NCBI RefSeq assembly: GCF_017313265.1
Contig: NZ_JAFLQZ010000001.1
Location: forward strand, 310,001 to 374,000
Length of the DNA: 64,000 nucleotides
Source: Hymenobacter telluris
GTDB taxonomy: Bacteria; Bacteroidota; Bacteroidia; Cytophagales; Hymenobacteraceae
Direction of reading: 5' to 3'
Part shown: positions 24,782-34,129 of the stretch, one piece after another
How the letters are laid out: each line of letters starts with the position of its first letter
Position numbering within the stretch: position 1 is the first letter of the stretch
Notes under the pieces: generated by a model
Seen by the model: only the letters and a program-made list of their open reading frames with translations
Database searches by the model: none
Told to the model about the DNA's origin: nothing
Made by a program: the position numbers and the translations under genes

Positions 24782-26107
24782 CTACAAGCCGTGCGCTTCG
24801 CGCATAGCTTCGCGGCAGGCCGTGAGGTACACGTCCACCAACTCATCGGTAATGGCCGTGCTCACGAACAGGGCCTCGTACTGCGCCGGTGCCAGGTAGA
24901 CACCGCGGTGCAGCATGGCCCGGAAATAGCGGCCGAAGGCTTCGGTGTCGGAGTGCTTGGCGTCGGCGAGGTTGCGCACGGGCTGGTCGGTGAAGAACAC
25001 GCTGAACATCGAGCCGACCTGGTTGACGGTGTAGTTCAAGCCCAGCTCGGCGGCAATCTGGCGGGTGCCGTCGGCGAGGCGGGTGGTGATGCGGTTTAGC
25101 TCGTCGTACAGCTCGGGGTGCTCTTGCAGGTAAGTGAGCTGGGCAATGCCGGCGGCGGTGGCAATGGGGTTGCCGGAGAGCGTGCCCGCCTGGTAGACCT
25201 TGCCAGCCGGGGCCACGTTGTCCATGATATCCTGGCGGCCGCCGTAGGCCCCAACCGGCATACCGCCCCCAATGATTTTACCGAGCGTGGTCATGTCGGG
25301 CGTGATGCCGTACAGCTCCTGCGCGCCGCCGCGGGCCAGCCGGAACCCGGTCATTACCTCATCAAAAATGAGCACGATGCCGTGCTGAGTGCACATGTCG
25401 CGCAGGCCTTGCAGGTAGCCTTCCTCGGGCGCCACCAGGCCCATGTTGCCAACCACCGGCTCCAGAATCAGCGCCGCCACCTGGCCTTCGTTTACCTCGA
25501 TAATCTGCTGCACGGCCGCCAAGTCGTTATAGGGCACCGTGAGGGTGTCCTGCGCCACGCCTTCGGTTACACCCGGCGAATCGGGGGTGCCGAGGGTGAG
25601 GGCGCCCGAGCCGGCCGCAATCAGAAACGAGTCGCCGTGGCCGTGGTAGCAGCCCTCGAACTTGATGATTTTGTTGCGCCCCGTGTAGCCCCGTGCCACC
25701 CGGATAGCCGACATCGTGGCCTCAGTGCCCGAGTTTACCAGCCGCACTTTCTCGATGCTGGGCACCATTTGCTTGATGAGCTCGGCCATTTCCACCTCGC
25801 GGCGCGTGGGAGCCCCAAACGACAATGAGGCCGGAATAGCAGCCTGCACGGCGTCGAGCACGATTTCCGGCGCGTGCCCCAGAATCATTGGGCCCCAGGA
25901 GTTGATGAAATCCAGGTACTTATTACCGTCCACATCGGTCAGCCAGGCGCCTTTAGCCGACTGCATGAACACCGGGTGCCCGCCCACGGCCCGGAAAGCC
26001 CGCACCGGCGAGTTTACACCGCCCGGAATGTGGTTTTTAGCGCGCTCAAACAGCGTTTCGCTGGTGGTTAGAAGGTAGTTGGTAGTTGGTAGTTGGTATT
26101 GGGACAT
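24782..26107 (-). CDS. hemL: Glutamate-1-semialdehyde 2,1-aminomutase
   Basis: The protein has 441 residues. This PLP enzyme makes 5-aminolevulinate for haem and sirohaem. Motifs seen: HIPGGVNSPVRAFRAVGG, NSGTEATMSAIRVARGYTGR, LIFDEVMTGFRLARGG, and the PLP-lysine region TTLGKIIGGGMPVGAYGGR. The start is unusual: the only ATG (complement 26105-26107) lies within a heptamer repeat arm and adds MSQYQLPTTNYLL before TTSETLFERAKNHIPGG, where homologues normally begin with Met. A further upstream ATG at 26179 would run through the repeat loop. Sirohaem from this pathway would serve the sulfite reductase at 57851. Confidence 0.94.
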   Translation of the reverse strand: MSQYQLPTTNYLLTTSETLFERAKNHIPGGVNSPVRAFRAVGGHPVFMQSAKGAWLTDVDGNKYLDFINSWGPMILGHAPEIVLDAVQAAIPASLSFGAPTRREVEMAELIKQMVPSIEKVRLVNSGTEATMSAIRVARGYTGRNKIIKFEGCYHGHGDSFLIAAGSGALTLGTPDSPGVTEGVAQDTLTVPYNDLAAVQQIIEVNEGQVAALILEPVVGNMGLVAPEEGYLQGLRDMCTQHGIVLIFDEVMTGFRLARGGAQELYGITPDMTTLGKIIGGGMPVGAYGGRQDIMDNVAPAGKVYQAGTLSGNPIATAAGIAQLTYLQEHPELYDELNRITTRLADGTRQIAAELGLNYTVNQVGSMFSVFFTDQPVRNLADAKHSDTEAFGRYFRAMLHRGVYLAPAQYEALFVSTAITDELVDVYLTACREAMREAHGL

Positions 26108-26218
26108 GAAAGGAAAGCTGAGGAAGACGTGCAGTGAAATGAAAAGTAGAATAGCGACATGGAAGGGTGAGTATCTCACTACTCAATACCCATTACTCAC
26201 TACTAAATACAACCTACC
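26062..26218. repeat. Heptamer-arm inverted repeat reaching into two genes
   Basis: The left arm (26062-26107) has three tandem ggtagtt units and encodes the hemL start codon and first codons. The right arm (26169-26218) has degenerate units of the same 7-base period on the other strand (cactact, caatacc, cattact) and covers the stop codon of the upstream gene. The loop is about 60 bp. Pairing is imperfect. Confidence 0.7.
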
Positions 26219-28226
26219 GAATGCCCACCGGGTTCAGTACTTCCACTTCCAAGCGCTCCAACTTAGTGATGGGCACATACTGGTTGTCGTGGGCGCCGCC
26301 GGGGTAGCCGATGCCTTGGAACACCGAGCCCGATATGGGGCCGGCGGTGCTAAGCTGCTGCTGAAACGCCGGGCCATTCTGGTGCAGCTGCGAGGCAAAG
26401 AAGTACAGCAGCTCGAAGCCAGTGAAAGCGAAAACCGAAGGCGGCTGGTTCTGGCGCTGCATGTACAGCTGGCGGAAACGGCGCACACCAAAGTTGTTGC
26501 GGTCCAGGTACTTGGGGTGCAGGAAGTACACGTCGCGGGCGTCCAGCTGGTACAAGCCGATGCGGTTGTTGTCGAGCCAGGAAGAGTAGGTAATCAGGGG
26601 CAGGCGGGCATCCTGGGCTTTCAGCGCGCTAAACGTGTACGGCCCGATTTTCTTGGACTCCGAAGCTACCACCAAGTGCCCGATGCTCTTCAGGTCGAAG
26701 CCTCCGAATCCGGCGCTCAACGATTCGTCTACGTCGGAGTCGATGCGCCGTAGCTGCACCACCCGGCCGCCCAGGGCCTCGTAGGCCTGCTTATACGCCA
26801 CTCCGAAAGCGGCTTCGTCCTTGGTGTCCTCGTAGAGCACCACCGCCGTGCGCGCGCCCCCCAGGCGGGAGTACGCAAACTGCGCCGCCTGCTGGGCCTG
26901 CGTGGCCGTGCTCGACTGGTACAGGTAATGCCAAGGATTGTCAAGCACCAGGTCGCCGTCCTGCGAGAGGGGATTCACGCACACAATCTGCTTTTGCTGC
27001 CCGTAACGGGCCAGAATCTTGCTGCCCGACTTATACACCGGCCCGATAATCAGGTCCATACCGGCCAGCTCCGGCAGCGCCAGCACCTGCTTGAGCTGGA
27101 GCGTATCGGCGCCGGTATCGTAGGCGAAAAGCTGCACCGGCCGGCCTTCGCGCTGCAACGAATCCTGGGCAATCCGCAGGCCTGCGTACAGGTCCGTCAC
27201 GAACTGGTTTTTGCGGCGCGTCTCCCAACTGGGGTCGTTGAACTCGAAAGGCAGCAGCACGCCGATGTTGTAGGTGCTTTTCCTGACGGCACGCGGGCGG
27301 GGCGTGTAGCGGGTGCGGTCCAGGGCAAACTGGGTAATAAGCTGGTCGAGCTGGCCTTTGTCGGCGTCGGTGTACCAGCCGCCGTTGGCCAGCTTATCGG
27401 CGTAGGCGCGGGCCAGCGTCAGCTCCTGCGGATACGTTTTCAGCAGGTTCTGGAAGGTGGCTTTGTCTTTGATGCGCGGCAGATACGTGGCCTTCATGTT
27501 CTCCCGCTCTTGCTGCAACTGACCGGCCGGCAGCTGAGCCAGCACCCGCAGGGCATTGTCGAAGTCGTTTTGCTCGAATGATATCTGGCCTTGCAGAAAC
27601 AGGGCTTCGGGCATGCTGAGCCATTGGGCATACTCGTTGCGCAACAGGTTCAGCATCTGCTCGGCTTCGGCCCACTTCTTGGCCCGGCTGGCGGCCACGG
27701 CATATAAGTATGCGGCTTCAGGAGCCTGCGCGAATTTGTTGGCGGGTGCGGTCAGCGGTTCCAGCTCGGTCATTGCCAAGTCGTAGCGCGTCTGGGTGAT
27801 GAGCGTTTTGCCGTTTTTGTAGCGGGTAGTGAAATCGGTGGAGTTGAGGTTGGCGGGCAGGGGCGGGCCAGTGGGCTTGGGCGGGGCAGTAGCGGCGGGT
27901 TTAGCTGTGGCAGGTGCCGCCGGCTTGGTTGTGGTGCCGGTAGCGGCGGGCTTGGTGCCGGTGGCGGCAGGAGTAGCTTTAGTAGGAGCTGTGCCAGGCC
28001 TGGCAGAAGTGGTGGGCGTGGGCTTGCCGGTTGTGGAAGTAGCCGGCGCTAGGGGGGCCGGTTTGGTTGCTTTTGCTGGGGCCGTGGCGGCTGGTTTGCG
28101 GGTGGGCGTGGTGGCTGGGGTAGTAGGGCGCGGAGTAGCCGGTTGCTGCGCCACTACGGGAGCAGCCAGCAGCCAGCCAAACAGCAAGCAAAAGGCGGGA
28201 AATCGTTGGGCAGAGAAATGCCTCAT
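26214..28226 (-). CDS. LpoA-like TPR plus periplasmic-binding-fold protein
   Basis: The predicted protein is 670 residues, starting MRHFSAQRFPAFCLLFGWLL (ATG complement 28224-28226), a choice supported by the -7 box at 28310. A signal peptide ends near VVAQQ. A Thr/Ala/Pro-rich tail of about 100 residues follows, then TPR-like helices (YLYAVAASRAKKWAEAEQMLNLL, EALFLQGQISFEQNDFDNAL) and a type I periplasmic-binding fold from about 325 (YNIGVLLPFEFNDPSWETRR ... LIIGPVYKSGSKIL). The order resembles penicillin-binding-protein activators of the LpoA family, a possible but unproven role in peptidoglycan control. Its stop codon lies in a repeat arm. Confidence 0.82.
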   Translation of the reverse strand: MRHFSAQRFPAFCLLFGWLLAAPVVAQQPATPRPTTPATTPTRKPAATAPAKATKPAPLAPATSTTGKPTPTTSARPGTAPTKATPAATGTKPAATGTTTKPAAPATAKPAATAPPKPTGPPLPANLNSTDFTTRYKNGKTLITQTRYDLAMTELEPLTAPANKFAQAPEAAYLYAVAASRAKKWAEAEQMLNLLRNEYAQWLSMPEALFLQGQISFEQNDFDNALRVLAQLPAGQLQQERENMKATYLPRIKDKATFQNLLKTYPQELTLARAYADKLANGGWYTDADKGQLDQLITQFALDRTRYTPRPRAVRKSTYNIGVLLPFEFNDPSWETRRKNQFVTDLYAGLRIAQDSLQREGRPVQLFAYDTGADTLQLKQVLALPELAGMDLIIGPVYKSGSKILARYGQQKQIVCVNPLSQDGDLVLDNPWHYLYQSSTATQAQQAAQFAYSRLGGARTAVVLYEDTKDEAAFGVAYKQAYEALGGRVVQLRRIDSDVDESLSAGFGGFDLKSIGHLVVASESKKIGPYTFSALKAQDARLPLITYSSWLDNNRIGLYQLDARDVYFLHPKYLDRNNFGVRRFRQLYMQRQNQPPSVFAFTGFELLYFFASQLHQNGPAFQQQLSTAGPISGSVFQGIGYPGGAHDNQYVPITKLERLEVEVLNPVGIR

Positions 28227-28302
28227 AACGGGCAGCGGAGAGAAGACGAAGAGTGAGTGCAGGCGCAAGCCCAGCCTGACGATGCCAAACCGGGCGGCCC
28301 TG

Positions 28303-28310
28303 CAAAAGTA
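28303..28310 (-). promoter_or_regulatory. -7 box for the LpoA-like gene
   Basis: The minus strand reads TACTTTTG (TAnnTTTG), about 77 bases before the chosen ATG and downstream of the alternative start at 28355, which it therefore argues against. Confidence 0.5.
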
Positions 28311-28551
28311 CGTAGGAACCGTGGGGAAGATGCCACCCCGCAATTTGCCGGCCATTCTGCGCCACGTAGCCGCTGGTTACGGCCTGCAACGCAGGAAATC
28401 TTTATTCCGCTTCTATAGTTTCATAGAGTAGTAGCGCAGTAGCACTGGTGGTGTAACGCAGCCAGCCGATGGCACCCAGCACCAAAACCAGCGGATAGCG
28501 TATTGCTACTTTCAGGCTACTATTTTATTCGTAAGCTAACTTCTTGATTTT

Positions 28552-28692
28552 ATGGCGTTGGTACCCGGCTTAAAACGCAGACCCCGAACCTACAGCGACG
28601 AAAATCCGCGCGACCCCGGCAAATGGGGCTGGTATATTATGGCCATCATAGCGGTGCTGTGGCTGGCGTATTCCTGGTTCTACAGCAAGTAA
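28552..28692 (+). CDS. 46-residue single-pass membrane microprotein
   Basis: ATG 28552 to TAA 28690-28692. The sequence starts MALVPGLKRRPRTYSDENPR, a basic and polar N-terminus, then GKWGWYIMAIIAVLWLAYSW forms one Trp-rich membrane helix and the protein ends FYSK. The layout (cytoplasmic KRRPR, conserved-looking DPGKWGW, one helix) is that of a real small inner-membrane protein and not a chance ORF. It lies between divergent neighbours and ends 126 bases before the DUF1361 gene. The function is unknown. Confidence 0.65.
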   Translation: MALVPGLKRRPRTYSDENPRDPGKWGWYIMAIIAVLWLAYSWFYSK

Positions 28693-28818
28693 TTGAATAG
28701 CGCTGCGGGCTGCTTTCCAGTGGGTAGCAGTTCGCAGTGCTTGGAATTCTGGTGCCGGTCGTTACAATATAGCCGGGGTTCTATCGTTTGCGAGCCTGAA
28801 ATTTCCGAACTTGTGTTT

Positions 28819-29508
28819 ATGCCCATGTCTGCTGCTACGCTCGCCCTACCTCAACTGCGCCAGCGCCTCAACCTGGTGTTGGTGTTGGGCGCCTCGCTTG
28901 TATTGAGCGTTGTATTGATTACGCTACGGGTGTTTTTTACGCACCAATTTACGTTCGTCTTCCTGCTCTGGAATCTGTTTCTGGCGCTTATTCCGTTCGG
29001 GTTGAGCACTATGCTGAGTCTCTCGGCCGGGCGCTTGCAGGCGCGGGTGCTGCTGCCGGTGGGGCTGGTGTGGCTGCTGTTTTTTCCCAATGCCCCCTAC
29101 ATCCTCACCGACTTGTTTCACCTCGAACCGCGCATCGGAGTGCCCTACTGGTATGACCTGGCCCTTATTCTGAGCTGCGCCTGGAACGGTCTGATGCTGG
29201 CCTACGCTTCCCTCACCGACATGCAGGCCCTGGTAGCCCGCCGGCTGGGTTGGCTGGCCAGCTGGGGCTTCGTGACGGTGTCCCTGCTACTCAGTTCGTT
29301 TGGCGTGTACCTGGGCCGCTACCTGCGCTTCAACTCCTGGGACATCATCACCAACCCGCTCACGCTGTTCTTCGACATCATCACCCGCTTGCTGCACCCG
29401 TTTGCCCACCCCGCTACCTGGGGCGTGACGCTGCTCTACGGTGTGTTTCTGCTGCTGGGCTACGTCACCGTGCGGTTGCTGGGCCGCATGCAGGAAGCAG
29501 AAGAATAG
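28819..29508 (+). CDS. DUF1361 membrane protein
   Basis: The protein is 229 residues from ATG 28819 (MPMSAATLALPQLR); an earlier start at 28693 would add 42 unlikely residues. About six hydrophobic segments are seen. Family-type features are FVFLLWNLFLALIPFGLS, then LLFFPNAPYILTDLFHL, GRYLRFNSWDIITNP and LLYGVFLLLGYVTVRLLG. DUF1361 proteins are polytopic membrane proteins of unknown function in Gram-positive and Gram-negative bacteria. It is codirectional with the microprotein before it. Confidence 0.88.
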   Translation: MPMSAATLALPQLRQRLNLVLVLGASLVLSVVLITLRVFFTHQFTFVFLLWNLFLALIPFGLSTMLSLSAGRLQARVLLPVGLVWLLFFPNAPYILTDLFHLEPRIGVPYWYDLALILSCAWNGLMLAYASLTDMQALVARRLGWLASWGFVTVSLLLSSFGVYLGRYLRFNSWDIITNPLTLFFDIITRLLHPFAHPATWGVTLLYGVFLLLGYVTVRLLGRMQEAEE

Positions 29509-29657
29509 CCAGTAACAACGGGCGCAAGAGCAGAACGCTGGTAACGCACCAAAAGAGCAGGCGCGAGGCCTCGTAGTGAGCGGAAGGCAGGTAGTTCCAT
29601 GCCTTCGTTTTACCTTGCCGGCCCATGATGCACCTGACGCCCACCGATACGCCCGCC

Positions 29658-31037
29658 ATGACCTGGGAGCGGCTGCTCAGCCGCCGCCGCTACCCCGCCC
29701 AACCGCAACTGCACGTTGTGACGGATGCCCCGCCCGTGCGCGGCGCCTTCATTGCCGACTACGACCGGGTGGTGTTCAGCTCGGCGTTTCGGCGGTTGCA
29801 GCGCAAAACGCAGGTGATGCCGCAGCCCGAAACCGACTTCGTGCACACCCGCCTCACCCACTCCCTGGAAACTGCTTCCGTTGGCCGCTCCTTGGGCCGG
29901 CTGGGTGGCCGGCTGCTGCTCGAAGAAACCGAAGGCTTGGTGCAAACTCTGCCGCATCTGGATTCCGACTTCGGCGACATTGTAGCGGCCGCCTGCTTGG
30001 CCCACGACATCGGCAATCCGCCCTTCGGGCACTCCGGCGAAGACGCCATTTCCACTTATTTCCGGAGTGCCGCTGCCGAGCCGTTCGTGCGGGTGCTGGA
30101 TGCCGCCCAGCGCGCCGACTTGCAACGCTTTGAAGGCAATGCGGCTGGGTTTCGGGTGCTCACCCACACTTACGCGGCCCACAGCAGCGGCTCGGCCGGG
30201 CTAGGGCTGACGTACGCCACACTAGGCGCCTTCACGAAGTACCCGCGCCCTTCGGTGTTCGATGAAACCGGCGGCACCCACGGCACCAGCGAGAAAAAGC
30301 ACGGCTATTTTCAAACAGAAGCCGCTCGTTTTCAGGAGGTGGCGCAGGAACTGGGCTTGCTGGCCAAGCCACCCGGTGCCGCAGCGGGCTTCTACCACCG
30401 GCACCCGCTGGCCTTCCTCGTAGAAGCTGCCGACGACATCTGCTACCGTATCATCGACTTCGAAGACGGCCTCAAGCTAGGCTTAATTCCCTGCGAAGCC
30501 GGCTTGGGGTTGATGCGCGACATCCTGGGCGATGCGCCCGACCGGCGTGGCTCGGTGGAGTGGCGCGACTGGCGCGAGGAGCTAGGTTACCTGCGCGCCC
30601 GCCTCATCAACCGGCTGGTGCAGCAAACCGCCCGCCTTTTTGCTGACCGTGCCGCCGCCTTCCTGCACGGCCGCGCCGACGAGCCCCTGGTGCAGCACCT
30701 CGACTGCTGGGAGCAGCTACAGCATATGAATGCCCTGACCGTGGAGCACCTCTACCAAAGCCGGCCGGTGCTGGAAATTGAAGCCGCTGGCTTTGAAGTA
30801 ATGGCGGGCCTGCTCGATGCTTTTCTGCACGCCACCTTCGACCCGTACGGCAGCACTCAGTCGCGCAAGTTGCAGCAGCTGCTGCCAACCCAGTTCCGGG
30901 CCGTTGGACCGCAGGAAGGCCTGTCGGCTTACGAGCAAATCATCTTGCTAACCGACTACTTGGGTGGCCTTACCGACCAAAACGCCTCCAACTTATTCCG
31001 CACTATCCGGGGCGTGAGTTTGCCTAAAGTATTCTAG
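29658..31037 (+). CDS. dgt: dGTP triphosphohydrolase
   Basis: The protein is 459 residues from ATG 29658 (MTWERLLSRRRYPAQPQL), where the family usually begins; ATG 29625 would add 11 residues and nearly touches a possible -7 box (TACCTTG, 29611). It is an HD-domain dNTPase: YDRVVFSSAFRRLQRKTQV, THSLETASVGRSLG, and the metal site LAHDIGNPPFGHSGEDAI, then DDICYRIIDFEDG. It hydrolyses dGTP to deoxyguanosine and triphosphate and so tunes dNTP pools, with dcd elsewhere in the window acting on dCTP. It is monocistronic or followed by the sensor kinase at 31126. Confidence 0.93.
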   Translation: MTWERLLSRRRYPAQPQLHVVTDAPPVRGAFIADYDRVVFSSAFRRLQRKTQVMPQPETDFVHTRLTHSLETASVGRSLGRLGGRLLLEETEGLVQTLPHLDSDFGDIVAAACLAHDIGNPPFGHSGEDAISTYFRSAAAEPFVRVLDAAQRADLQRFEGNAAGFRVLTHTYAAHSSGSAGLGLTYATLGAFTKYPRPSVFDETGGTHGTSEKKHGYFQTEAARFQEVAQELGLLAKPPGAAAGFYHRHPLAFLVEAADDICYRIIDFEDGLKLGLIPCEAGLGLMRDILGDAPDRRGSVEWRDWREELGYLRARLINRLVQQTARLFADRAAAFLHGRADEPLVQHLDCWEQLQHMNALTVEHLYQSRPVLEIEAAGFEVMAGLLDAFLHATFDPYGSTQSRKLQQLLPTQFRAVGPQEGLSAYEQIILLTDYLGGLTDQNASNLFRTIRGVSLPKVF

Positions 31038-31081
31038 CGAATAACTGTTGCTGGGGGCAACAAGCCGGTGCGAAATATGGT

Positions 31082-31089
31082 TAGCTTTG
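31082..31089 (+). promoter_or_regulatory. -7 box for TPR sensor kinase
   Basis: TAGCTTTG matches TAnnTTTG and lies 37 bases before the TTG start at 31126. It excludes an in-frame TTG at 31048. Confidence 0.5.
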
Positions 31090-31125
31090 TGCAATTCTGT
31101 CCTGCTTTTGCCTCTGCCATTCGCC

Positions 31126-33225
31126 TTGAAACCTTGGTTATTGCTATTACTCCTGTTGCTGAGTTCGGCAGCGTGGGCAAACTCGCCGGCAGTAGATCGG
31201 TTACAGGCTCAGGTACAGGCGCATCCACAAGCCGATACAGCGCGGGTTAACTTGCTGAATGCGTTGGCTTTCGAGCAACGCTCTACGGTTCCGCGCGCTT
31301 CACGGGCCAGTTTTGAAGAGGCGCTGGCACTGGCTCGGCAACTCAATTACTCTCTGGGCACTGCCAAAGCGCTACTGGGGCTGGGCTTTTACTACCGCAA
31401 GCGCAACGAGTACAGCCCGGCCCAACTGCATACCGAGCAGGCCCGTGTGCTGTTCGAGCGCCTGCCCGACCAACGTAACCTACTAGCCTGCACCTACAAC
31501 CTCGCCTATATCTACTTCGGGCAAGGCAACTACACGCAGGCCTTGGATTACTCGCAGCAGGGGTTGCAGCTGGCCGAAAAGCTGAATGATCCGCATTGGC
31601 TGGTGCTGATGAATGCCCAGCTGGGTATTATCAGTACCGAAGTAGGAGAATACAGCAAGGCGCGCCTGTACCTGGAGCAATGCCTGCGGCTGGCCCGCCA
31701 GCACCACAACCAATCCGGCGTTTCGCAAGGTCTGCGCGGCCTCGGCGACCTGTACCGCACCCAAGAGAAATGGACAATTGCGCGCCGCTACTACGAACAG
31801 GACATGCTGCTGGCGCGCCGCCTCGGGGATAAACCAGGAGCCTCGGTAGAGGAAATGAACGTGGCCGATATGGCCGAACACCAAGGCCATTACCGCGAGG
31901 TATTCACCTATTGCTACCAAGTGCTGCGGCAGCTGCGGCAACTCGATGTAGTGGGTTACCTGCCCTGGACGCACTTGGTACTGGCGCGCGCCCACCTCCA
32001 CACCAACCGCCCCGATAGTGCCCTGTATTATGGGAAAGCCAGTCTGCAAGCCAGCCTGCGAAGCGGAACCAAAGAAAATATCCGCGACGTGAGTGAGGTG
32101 CTCACTCAAGCCAGCGCCACAACCGGCAACATGGCAGCGGCGTACCGCTACCAGCGCCTGTTCACCATCTATCAGGACAGCCTTAGCAGCCGCGACCTTA
32201 TCCGGCGCATTGCGGCCTTGCAGTACGGCTACGAGCTAGACCGTAAGCAGGCCCGCATCAAGCAGCTCACCCGCACCCAGCAGCTAATTCAGCAGAAAAA
32301 CCGGCAGCAGCAATGGTTGCTGCTAGTTTCGTTGGCGGGGCTGTTGCTGGTAGGAGCACTAAGCGTGATATTGTGGCGCAGCAACACCCAAAAACAGCGG
32401 GCGTACGCCTTACTGGAAAAGCAGCAGACCGAGTTGCTGGCCACTCAAAAGCAACTGGTGGCGGCCGAAAAATGGGCGTTTGTGGGGGAAGTATCGGCTG
32501 GTATTGCGCACGAGCTGCAAAACCCGCTCCACTTCATGAAGAAATTCGCCGAAGTGAGCGTCGCCCTCCTCGACCACGACAGCCATACGGCGCCCCCCTC
32601 CGACACGGCATCGGCGGAGTTGCAGCAGGAAATTGTGGCGGGTCTCAAGCAGAACCTTCAGGAAATCAGCCAGCACGGGCAGCGTGCTTCCTCCATCATT
32701 GCCGATATGCTGGCGCACGCTCGGACCGGCAGCGCCCAACGCGAGTCAATATATATCAATGTTTTGGTAGAAGAGAACCTGCAACTAGCTCAGCAGATTG
32801 CCTTGAGTAAGGAGCCGCCGTTTCAGGCCACGGTTCATACCACCTTTGATGCGGCGGCAGGACAAGTGACCGTAGTGCCAGCGGAAATAGGGCGGGGGCT
32901 GCTCAATTTGTTCACTAATGCGCTGCACGCACTGGAAACCCGCTACAGCCAAGCCGAGGCAAATTATCAGCCGGTTCTACGAGTAAGCACCGAGCGAATC
33001 AACGGGCAGGTAGCCATCCGGATTCACGATAATGGCACGGGTATGGCGGAAGAAACCAAGCAGCAGATTTTTCAGCCGTTTTTCACTACCAAGCCGCTTG
33101 GGAAAGGAACAGGCCTCGGGTTGTCGTTGGCGCACGATACCATTACCAAGGGCCACGGCGGTACTATTCAGGTGGAAACCAAGGCCGGCAAGTTCACCGA
33201 ATTCACCATCCTGCTGCCGGCCTGA
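31126..33225 (+). CDS. TPR sensor histidine kinase
   Basis: The protein is 699 residues with a TTG start (31126) giving a signal peptide MKPWLLLLLLLLSSAAWA. Several TPR units fill the sensor half (GKALLGLGFYYRKRNEYSPAQLH type repeats, about 45-390). A membrane helix follows (WLLLVSLAGLLLVGALSVILW, about 405-425), then a coiled coil and the kinase core: H-box AGIAHELQNPLHFMKKF, N-box LLNLFTNALHA, G1 HDNGTGM and G2 GKGTGLGLSLA. This TPR-kinase type is common in Bacteroidota. No response regulator is adjacent, so its partner is unknown. Confidence 0.9.
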   Translation: MKPWLLLLLLLLSSAAWANSPAVDRLQAQVQAHPQADTARVNLLNALAFEQRSTVPRASRASFEEALALARQLNYSLGTAKALLGLGFYYRKRNEYSPAQLHTEQARVLFERLPDQRNLLACTYNLAYIYFGQGNYTQALDYSQQGLQLAEKLNDPHWLVLMNAQLGIISTEVGEYSKARLYLEQCLRLARQHHNQSGVSQGLRGLGDLYRTQEKWTIARRYYEQDMLLARRLGDKPGASVEEMNVADMAEHQGHYREVFTYCYQVLRQLRQLDVVGYLPWTHLVLARAHLHTNRPDSALYYGKASLQASLRSGTKENIRDVSEVLTQASATTGNMAAAYRYQRLFTIYQDSLSSRDLIRRIAALQYGYELDRKQARIKQLTRTQQLIQQKNRQQQWLLLVSLAGLLLVGALSVILWRSNTQKQRAYALLEKQQTELLATQKQLVAAEKWAFVGEVSAGIAHELQNPLHFMKKFAEVSVALLDHDSHTAPPSDTASAELQQEIVAGLKQNLQEISQHGQRASSIIADMLAHARTGSAQRESIYINVLVEENLQLAQQIALSKEPPFQATVHTTFDAAAGQVTVVPAEIGRGLLNLFTNALHALETRYSQAEANYQPVLRVSTERINGQVAIRIHDNGTGMAEETKQQIFQPFFTTKPLGKGTGLGLSLAHDTITKGHGGTIQVETKAGKFTEFTILLPA

Positions 33226-33266
33226 TTAGCGCCGCAGCCGCCCCGAGCTAACAGGCAACTGGAAAC

Positions 33267-33992
33267 CTAGATTTCGTACTGGTCCAGTACGGCGCTTATA
33301 TCTTCGAGGCGCCGAGTAATCAGAGTCAGCATGTCTTGCGAAACCGGAATCTGGGTGCCGTGCCGCGTGATGAGGTAGCGGACCAGGGCCGCCAGACCCT
33401 GTATTTCTTCCTGAATCTGTTCGCGCATGAGCTGCCACTGCGCCAGCCCTAAGCCAGGAGTGGCTAGGCAGCAATACCGAACGGTAATCATCTGGCTAAT
33501 CAGGTTGGCTATGCGTTCTAAAAGTGCCTGTTCGTCGGGGCTGAAAGAACGGGGTTGCCGGTCTATGACGCACAGTGAGCCAAAGCGGCGCTCGTTGGGC
33601 ATGCACAGGGGAGCCGCAGCATAAAAGCGTAGGCCTTTGTTGTGGGCGGCGTGAGCGGCTTCGGGAGTAATGAGCGGGGAGGTATCACTGGCTAAATCAG
33701 AGTAAATCACCGCCTTATTGTTCAGAATAGCCGTGGAGCACAAGGCTTCTACACGAGGCTGCAATTTTACGTTTGGCAACCCGAAATTGGCCATATAATG
33801 CACCTGCTCTTCTTCAACAAGAGCAATCAGCGAGATAGGCAAGCTGAAGATGCGAGCCGTCAACGATACAAACTCGCTGAAAATAGGCTCCTGCAACGAT
33901 TGAGCCACATCATAATGCCGTATGGAGCCCAGGCGCTGGACTTCGTCGGCTGGTATCAGTAGTTGAGCAGCTGAAGCCATACGATGTGACAT
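33267..33992 (-). CDS. GAF-domain protein
   Basis: The protein has 241 residues. The GAF domain covers about 25-175, with FSLPISLIALVEEEQVHYMANFGL, the Cys-containing RVEALCSTAILN, LRFYAAAPLCMPNERRFGSLCVIDRQPRSFS. A helical C-terminus follows. There is no kinase, cyclase or HTH domain, so it is a stand-alone sensor or an oxidation/redox-sensing protein of unknown output. It converges on the sensor kinase (stop codons about 40 bases apart). Only 137 bases separate it from the AsmA-like gene upstream. Confidence 0.87.
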   Translation of the reverse strand: MSHRMASAAQLLIPADEVQRLGSIRHYDVAQSLQEPIFSEFVSLTARIFSLPISLIALVEEEQVHYMANFGLPNVKLQPRVEALCSTAILNNKAVIYSDLASDTSPLITPEAAHAAHNKGLRFYAAAPLCMPNERRFGSLCVIDRQPRSFSPDEQALLERIANLISQMITVRYCCLATPGLGLAQWQLMREQIQEEIQGLAALVRYLITRHGTQIPVSQDMLTLITRRLEDISAVLDQYEI

Positions 33993-34129
33993 TTATATTA
34001 AATTAACTGGATAAGAACCTAATACGCTAAGCAATTTGCTGTATAATAAGGCAAGATCAAACACCTAAATGACAGTTCTTTGTAAGGATATATTATTTCT
34101 TTAATTGTTCATATACAAAGATTGAGGGC

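Noticed and set aside
28402..28515. A 37-residue hydrophobic frame on the minus strand ending LLLYETIEAE
   Set aside because: It has no ATG, GTG or TTG start (only CTG after a stop codon) and no supporting signal.
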